Assembly (NCBI GenBank): GCA_965212165.1
Contig: OZ243096.1
Location: 1,364,001-1,428,000 of the forward strand
Direction: 5' to 3'
Length of the DNA: 64,000 nt
Source of the DNA: RHLJ01 sp965212165
GTDB lineage: Bacteria; Bacteroidota; Rhodothermia; Balneolales; Balneolaceae
Shown here: in pieces, positions 59,485-64,000 of the stretch
How the letters are laid out: each line of letters begins with the position of its first letter
How positions within the stretch are numbered: position 1 is the first letter of the stretch
Notes under the pieces: model-generated
The model's database searches: none
What the model was told of the DNA's origin: nothing
The model's input: the letters and a program-made list of their open reading frames with translations, nothing else
Program-made: the position numbers and the translations under genes

Positions 59485-60345
59485 TTACGAAAATTGTTTT
59501 AAACGTTGTTCAACCTTATCTACATGCATTGATAGTCGTAGTGCATCATAACTCGTGTAAGCTGATTCTTTATTTAATTGAATGGACTTCAAGAATAATA
59601 ATGCAGCCTTTTCAGCTGCTGTAGCTGGATCAAAAACCTGCTTTTCGAAAAACAGGCGATTACTATCATTAATTCGCCCTAGTTTTATGGTTTGTGTAGG
59701 TACGTTACACTCCAGAATATCTTTTTTATTTGAAATAAGTCGTTTATGGTTATTCTCAGATGCACCTGTATATACATTAATTGATGCCGAAGCACCGCTA
59801 TCAAAACGTAAGAACAAGTGAATAATAACAGGATATCCTTCAGAAAGACTTATTTGCTTCGCTTCAATATGATGAATTCCACTATCGATCCATTTTAAGC
59901 ACAAACCTAATTCATCAATCCATAAGTGACGGAATTCAGACTCAATATCTACAAGTTGATTTCTATTGACTTCCTTTTCTATATGAATAAAGCCTGGACG
60001 ATGAACTTTATCCATCATCCATTGGGTTGCAGGAGCCAATGTAGGCCAATGAGCTAATTGCACTAAAACTCCAGCTTCCTTAGAAGCTCTATGGATTTTC
60101 TCTAGTTTAGAGGTGTCTGTAGGTGGTTTTGCTATAAAAAAACAATTAAAACCTCTATGAATTCCTTCTAACAAAATATCAAGATTTTGAGGAGATTCAT
60201 CTAATAGTAGACAGGCATCCACGTTGTCTAGATCGGAGAGGGATGAGACTAGATCAACTTGACGAACAATACTGTGTGGACGAAGATGTCCTTCCCAAGC
60301 TAAACCACGTTTCGAATCTCCAACAATACCAACTTTCATAAGCAT
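59485..60345 (-). CDS. Gfo/Idh/MocA-like oxidoreductase
   Basis: A 286-residue protein with an N-terminal Rossmann fold (Val-Gly-Ile-Val-Gly-Asp-Ser near 5-11 and the Lys-Pro-Pro-Thr-Asp NAD(P) segment near 93-97) and an alpha/beta C-terminal domain. The usual first glycine motif Gly-x-Gly-x-x-Gly is altered to Gly-Asp-Ser-Lys-Arg-Gly, so cofactor binding may differ. The typical Glu-Lys-Pro is Ala-Lys-Pro. Start at 60345 or 60339. A divergent member; substrate unknown. Confidence 0.75.
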   Translation of the reverse strand: MLMKVGIVGDSKRGLAWEGHLRPHSIVRQVDLVSSLSDLDNVDACLLLDESPQNLDILLEGIHRGFNCFFIAKPPTDTSKLEKIHRASKEAGVLVQLAHWPTLAPATQWMMDKVHRPGFIHIEKEVNRNQLVDIESEFRHLWIDELGLCLKWIDSGIHHIEAKQISLSEGYPVIIHLFLRFDSGASASINVYTGASENNHKRLISNKKDILECNVPTQTIKLGRINDSNRLFFEKQVFDPATAAEKAALLFLKSIQLNKESAYTSYDALRLSMHVDKVEQRLKQFS

Positions 60346-60413
60346 AAAATTTAATTACGCTTAAAATGCACATGGAGATTCAAACTTACAATAGAGTAAA
60401 AGGTAATAAAACC

Positions 60414-60602
60414 TTAATCGGGCATCACTATAGCTAGAATAAAGTATGCTAGAATAGTAAATCCGTACATGAAAGCGAAGATTATGAATAGTATTCGAAT
60501 GATGGTAGGATCCCAGCCCAAGTATTCTGCCAAACCGCTGCATACTCCAGCGATCATTTTGTCCTTTCTTGATTTTCGTAATTTAGCAGGCATAGTAAAC
60601 AT
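60414..60602 (-). CDS. PspC domain protein
   Basis: A 62-residue membrane protein starting at the ATG at 60602 (ATG at 60593 and TTG at 60626 are alternatives). The PspC core Met-Ile-Ala-Gly-Val-Cys-Ser-Gly-Leu-Ala-Glu-Tyr-Leu-Gly-Trp-Asp is followed by one long hydrophobic helix. PspC proteins sense or stabilise the membrane in phage-shock-type responses; no pspA is present in the window. It is 68 bases ahead of the oxidoreductase gene on the same strand. Confidence 0.85.
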   Translation of the reverse strand: MFTMPAKLRKSRKDKMIAGVCSGLAEYLGWDPTIIRILFIIFAFMYGFTILAYFILAIVMPD

Positions 60603-60788
60603 GTTTAATTGAATTCGCCGTGACAATACGGACCCTTAAACAATTTGTTGCAATAAAGATTATAAATAAAATTTGCTACCCATATATATTCCAAAATAAA
60701 AGTATTAGTTGAAATTGGGGATAAGAGAGTAAGTAAGTTTAAGATCTATTATGGGAACTAAAACTTGTATGAAATCTATTAGGTAGGC

Positions 60789-62360
60789 ATGAAAAGTAGA
60801 CAATATTTATTAGAAGTAGACAAGACTATACCAAAACCCAATCTTTCTGATTTTCAGAAAGCTGTATTTATCTTGCATGATCAACTGAATATGGAGGCTT
60901 GGCCAAAATGGGTAATTGAAGAGAAACCACTTCTTATATTTATTGAATCAAAAGCTAAAGGTAGTTCTCTTCCATATCATAAAAAGAAGCTCATCTATTT
61001 ATTAAGTAGCATGCGCCATTTTGCTCTAGAGTGCCACGGACTAGGATTTCCGGTTTGCTATCATTCAACCAAAGAGCACTATGGAGAAGGGTTAGCAGAG
61101 ATTCTATATCAAACTGAATCAATGTCATTAACTTATATGACGCCATCAGAGTGGGATTCAAGGGAAAGGTTGAGATCTTTAGAAACTGAATTTGGAGATC
61201 GAATTTATGAAATCCCTAATAATTTTTTCTTAGCGGATGTTGAGCACTATAAAGATAAGATTCAGCCAGGTTACCGAATGGAGTTTTTCTATCGAGGTAT
61301 GCGTTGGCAAACAGGCTATTTGATGGATGGAAATGATCCAGAGGGAGGAGAATGGAATTATGATAAAGAGAATCGAAAAAAACTTCCCAAGAAAATCGAA
61401 ATTCCTAAACGAGTAGAAACAGATATTGATGAAGTCACTCAAGAAGTAATAGAATTAGTAAAAGCTTCATTTGAAGATCACTTTGGGGAATGGGAAGGAT
61501 TCAATTATGCAGTAACTAGAGCTGATGCTTTAGTACGATTGAATGAATTTGTAGAAAAATATCTCGATGAATTTGGTCCTTATGAAGATGCAATGGCTAC
61601 TGATAAACACATCCTGTTTCATTCACATCTAGCTTTGTATTTAAATAATGGATTGCTACTTCCAGATGAAGTTTGTGAAAAAGCGGATGAGGCTTATCAA
61701 TCTGGGAAAGTACTTTTGAATTCTGTTGAAGGATTTATTCGCCAAATAATAGGTTGGCGTGAGTTTATTCGAGTCTATTACGAAGCTATGATGCCAGCTG
61801 TTCGGAATGCAAATCACTTTGGGTTTGAACACAAATTACCAGAGTTATATTGGAGTGGAGAGGCAGAAATGAAATGTATGAGCGAGAGCCTAAAACCGGT
61901 ATTAAAATCGGGTTATTCGCATCATATTCCTCGATTAATGGTGTTAAGTAATTTTAGCAATCTTACTAAAACAGATCCAAGAGAATTAAATGACTGGTTT
62001 CGAATTGCCTATGTAGATGCTTACGAGTGGGTAGTTTTACCGAATGTACTAGGCATGTCTACATTTGCTGATGGCGGAGTCTTGGCTTCAAAACCCTATG
62101 TGGCTGGTGGGAATTACATCAATAAAATGAGTAATTATTGCAAAGATTGTTCCTATAACATAAAAGAGAAAACAGGAGAATCTGCTTGTCCATTTAACTA
62201 TCTATACTGGAATTTTGTGGATGAACAACGAGAAACCTTTTCCGAAAATGGACGGGCAAATTTTATGGTGAATATGTTTGATAAACGTTCTGAAGAAGAT
62301 AAAAAGGCGATCAGGGATTCAAGCATTAAATTCATTGAAAACCTTAATAGAATGAGTTAG
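60789..62360 (+). CDS. phrB: Fe-S cryptochrome/(6-4) photolyase, PhrB type
   Basis: A 523-residue member of the iron-sulfur bacterial cryptochromes and photolyases, which repair (6-4) photoproducts with blue light. Cys363, Cys451, Cys454 and Cys467 have spacing of 88, 3 and 13, the spacing of the [4Fe-4S] ligands of Agrobacterium PhrB (350, 438, 441, 454). With the same offset His378/His379 fall on the PhrB catalytic histidines and Trp355/Trp403 on its electron-transfer tryptophans, while the position of PhrB Tyr391 is Phe404. This comparison is from memory. An antenna (DMRL-type) N domain and FAD domain are implied by length. Single gene. Confidence 0.92.
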   Translation: MKSRQYLLEVDKTIPKPNLSDFQKAVFILHDQLNMEAWPKWVIEEKPLLIFIESKAKGSSLPYHKKKLIYLLSSMRHFALECHGLGFPVCYHSTKEHYGEGLAEILYQTESMSLTYMTPSEWDSRERLRSLETEFGDRIYEIPNNFFLADVEHYKDKIQPGYRMEFFYRGMRWQTGYLMDGNDPEGGEWNYDKENRKKLPKKIEIPKRVETDIDEVTQEVIELVKASFEDHFGEWEGFNYAVTRADALVRLNEFVEKYLDEFGPYEDAMATDKHILFHSHLALYLNNGLLLPDEVCEKADEAYQSGKVLLNSVEGFIRQIIGWREFIRVYYEAMMPAVRNANHFGFEHKLPELYWSGEAEMKCMSESLKPVLKSGYSHHIPRLMVLSNFSNLTKTDPRELNDWFRIAYVDAYEWVVLPNVLGMSTFADGGVLASKPYVAGGNYINKMSNYCKDCSYNIKEKTGESACPFNYLYWNFVDEQRETFSENGRANFMVNMFDKRSEEDKKAIRDSSIKFIENLNRMS

Positions 62361-62452
62361 CTCATATGGATGCTCCTCACATCTTTATGTTATAATAATG
62401 ATGAGCTAGTAGTAATAGCTTCTTCTAAGAATTCACCTAATTAGGAGGAGTT

Positions 62453-63145
62453 ATGAAGAAAAGTATCTACACAATTTTAGCTTTCATGCTAATATCAGTT
62501 TCAATAACTGGTCAAGAATTCAACTTTGATATTGGTTTTGCACTTGGAACTCCAAATGGAAGCTTTCAACAATCTCTTGAGAGAAATTCATATGGGCTCG
62601 ATATTGGAGCAACTTATCAAATTGGGAATTCTCCAATACATCTAGGTGGTGGGCTTGTATATCAGAATTATGGGTGGAGAGAGCAGGCAGAATATTTTAG
62701 TCCAAATATTCAAGAAGTTGAATTAAGAGTTAGAACCACTAATAATATGGTAACGCCTCATTTTCTAATGAGAATTGAGCCAAATATTGGAGTTATAAAT
62801 CCTTTTTTAGAAGGTATGTTCGGTTTTAATTATCTCTACACAGAAAGTTCAGTGTTAGATGATTGGGCTGAAGAAGAAATAGCTAGTACAGTGAACTATG
62901 ATTCCTATACATCAAGTATAGGTGTTGGTGGTGGACTGAAGTTTAAATTATATGAAGGCTTTGATGATGATGGAGATTTTATTGGTGTATCAATGATCGT
63001 TAAAGCAAAGTATATGTTAGGTGGTGAAGCTGACTACCTAAAGGAAGGTGGTTTAATTAGAACTCGAAGAGGACTAGAATATGATGTTTCGAGATCACGA
63101 ACTGATCTAACTACCTTTAATGTTGGATTTGTGTTGAGTTTTTAA
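62453..63145 (+). CDS. outer-membrane beta-barrel protein
   Basis: A 230-residue exported protein with a signal peptide ending Thr-Gly-Gln at about 20. The body has eight or so alternating strands rich in Gly, Tyr and Asn, and a C-terminal Phe-Asn-Val-Gly-Phe-Val-Leu-Ser-Phe ending in Phe, the usual barrel signal. GGAGGAG lies just before the ATG, one of the strongest ribosome sites in the window, and a strong terminator follows. Function unknown. Confidence 0.78.
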   Translation: MKKSIYTILAFMLISVSITGQEFNFDIGFALGTPNGSFQQSLERNSYGLDIGATYQIGNSPIHLGGGLVYQNYGWREQAEYFSPNIQEVELRVRTTNNMVTPHFLMRIEPNIGVINPFLEGMFGFNYLYTESSVLDDWAEEEIASTVNYDSYTSSIGVGGGLKFKLYEGFDDDGDFIGVSMIVKAKYMLGGEADYLKEGGLIRTRRGLEYDVSRSRTDLTTFNVGFVLSF

Positions 63146-63162
63146 ATTCAAGTTCCCAATTC

Positions 63163-63194
63163 AAGCCTCTTCAATTTTGAAGAGGCTTTTTTTT
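63163..63194 (+). terminator. intrinsic terminator after the barrel gene
   Basis: AAGCCTCTTC (63163-63172) and GAAGAGGCTT (63179-63188) form a perfect 10-bp stem with a 6-base loop, followed by a run of eight T to 63194. Confidence 0.93.
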
Positions 63195-63241
63195 GCATAA
63201 ATTTTTAATTATTTAGGGTAAAGAGTAATTATTAAATCTAT

Positions 63242-63871
63242 ATGTCTAAGGAAACGAAATTGTTGCTAATGGGGATAGTAGCTGCCTGTTCAGTGTATCT
63301 AACTCTGCTTCATTTCGGACTTATTTGGTTAGGCCTATTTTTAAGCTTATTGATCGCAATATTTTTGCTAATAAAATTAATCATAATTGGTAATAATCGA
63401 TTGCATTCTAAAACTTCTAAAAGAATAATAATTGGGTCATTTAGCTTAATAATTCTATTTAATGCTCTAGTATTCGTAATAGACTTCAGTAAAAGAGATT
63501 TTCAGAAAGATTTACTGCTAGAAATACGCAAATATATTGATGAAGGTCTTACAAAGTCGGAAGTACAAGTTGAGCTCACTCATGTTCTAAGTAAATACTA
63601 TTCTGAAAACTATAGTTCAATAGTACAAGCTGTAAATAATTCAATGGAAGACAGGCTAGGGGATGAAGGTAATTTCTTATTAGATCACGTTGAAGATATA
63701 AACTACTTTTACACACTTGATGAAGCAAAAGATGAGCTAACTGTAATTGCAGTTTGTGATGTTTCCTTAGGTCAAGATTCGGAATATGTAAACTTTGATG
63801 GACAGAAGGGACGATTTGAGATGCAATTTACCTTAACGAAAGAGGGGGTAGAATATGAAGTTAGAAATTAG
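63242..63871 (+). CDS. hypothetical membrane protein with soluble C-terminal domain
   Basis: A 209-residue protein with three hydrophobic helices in the first 90 residues (about 6-24, 26-48, 60-83), then a soluble acidic domain of about 120 residues (Asp-Glu-Ala-Lys-Asp-Glu-Leu-Thr-Val-Ile-Ala-Val). No recognisable family. Its stop overlaps the next reading frame by 17 bases, so the two are translationally coupled. Confidence 0.65.
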   Translation: MSKETKLLLMGIVAACSVYLTLLHFGLIWLGLFLSLLIAIFLLIKLIIIGNNRLHSKTSKRIIIGSFSLIILFNALVFVIDFSKRDFQKDLLLEIRKYIDEGLTKSEVQVELTHVLSKYYSENYSSIVQAVNNSMEDRLGDEGNFLLDHVEDINYFYTLDEAKDELTVIAVCDVSLGQDSEYVNFDGQKGRFEMQFTLTKEGVEYEVRN

Positions 63872-64000
63872 GCAAATCAATCGTTGGCTGATAGCTATTC
63901 TGATTTTGACTGGATTAGTTTATAGTTTTAATTTTTATGAAGGCAATGTCTTTTCAAATAAAATATTGGGTTATTTAATAAATGTACGTCCTTCTAGTAT
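63855..64000 (+). CDS. partial membrane protein, cut by the window edge
   Basis: Begins at the ATG at 63855 with AGAGGGGG upstream, overlapping the end of the preceding gene. The 48 visible residues start with a short polar stretch and a hydrophobic helix (about 11-25), so this is probably a signal-anchored protein. The rest lies beyond 64000 and cannot be described. Confidence 0.6.
   Translation, partial: MKLEIRQINRWLIAILILTGLVYSFNFYEGNVFSNKILGYLINVRPSS

Noticed and set aside
60401..60416. Terminator after the PspC gene
   Set aside because: AAGGT/ACCTT gives only a 5-bp stem with no clear T-run on the minus strand.

Overview
The window looks like chromosomal DNA of an AT-rich bacterium (roughly one third G+C by eye) from the Bacteroidota/Rhodothermota/Balneolota side of the tree. 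A Balneola-like member of Balneolota is my best guess. This rests on inference: exported proteins carry signal peptides ending in Ala-Gln, several families typical of that group occur (DUF4199, MGQQQ-type pilin-like proteins, Fe-S photolyase, class II DAHP synthase), and gene order is loose with short operons. No rRNA, tRNA, CRISPR array, insertion sequence, integrase or phage gene was found.

Layout. 1-3130: a possible 3' gene end, a GC-rich hairpin cluster, two paralogous pilin-like proteins, a small unknown gene and two envelope beta-barrel-type proteins. 3353-8678: a sensor-less histidine-kinase-like ATPase, OsmC, then purF-engB-serA. 8714-17694: mnmD with a DUF4097 solenoid protein, an M20 amidohydrolase with a FAD oxidoreductase, a CoA-type Nudix hydrolase, an adenosine-kinase-like enzyme with SemiSWEET and an ITPase, and a sodium:solute symporter. 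17815-21279: an NTF2-like protein, two PLP aminotransferases and a sulfotransferase-like protein. 21349-30804 (minus strand): purA, a STAS protein, secF, secD, uvrA and a response-regulator adenylate cyclase. 30897-37969: class II DAHP synthase and a proteostasis block (Hsp20 behind a sigma-54-type promoter, HtrA/DegP, a Cys-rich unknown, ClpB). 37982-42780: hydrolases and peptidases, a methyltransferase and a small membrane protein. 42915-48564 (minus strand): VOC, DUF1801 and DUF4199 proteins, a GAF-PP2C phosphatase, a membrane-bound LuxR-type regulator, an M29 aminopeptidase and an ABC ATPase. 48696-58801: an acidic unknown protein, an acyl-CoA carboxylase beta subunit, and a fatty-acid beta-oxidation run (acyl-CoA synthetase, FadN-type bifunctional enzyme, thiolase, dienoyl-CoA-reductase-like SDR) with a PaaI thioesterase inserted on the other strand. 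58808-64000: a 50-residue membrane protein, small secreted and membrane proteins, a Gfo/Idh oxidoreductase, PspC, an Fe-S (6-4) photolyase, an outer-membrane barrel and a truncated membrane operon.

How it fits together. Most genes are housekeeping: purine synthesis (purF, purA), serine and aromatic amino acid entry steps, Sec export, UV repair (UvrA and photolyase), protein quality control and fatty-acid/propionyl-CoA catabolism. The less expected items are the sigma-54-like promoter in front of hsp20, the pilin-like gene pair, a histidine ladder in the DUF4097 protein, the aminotransferase/aminotransferase/sulfotransferase operon, the acidic protein joined to the acyl-CoA carboxylase, and a 50-residue membrane protein. 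I saw no defence island or large biosynthetic cluster. The candidates for something undescribed are small and are listed as findings.
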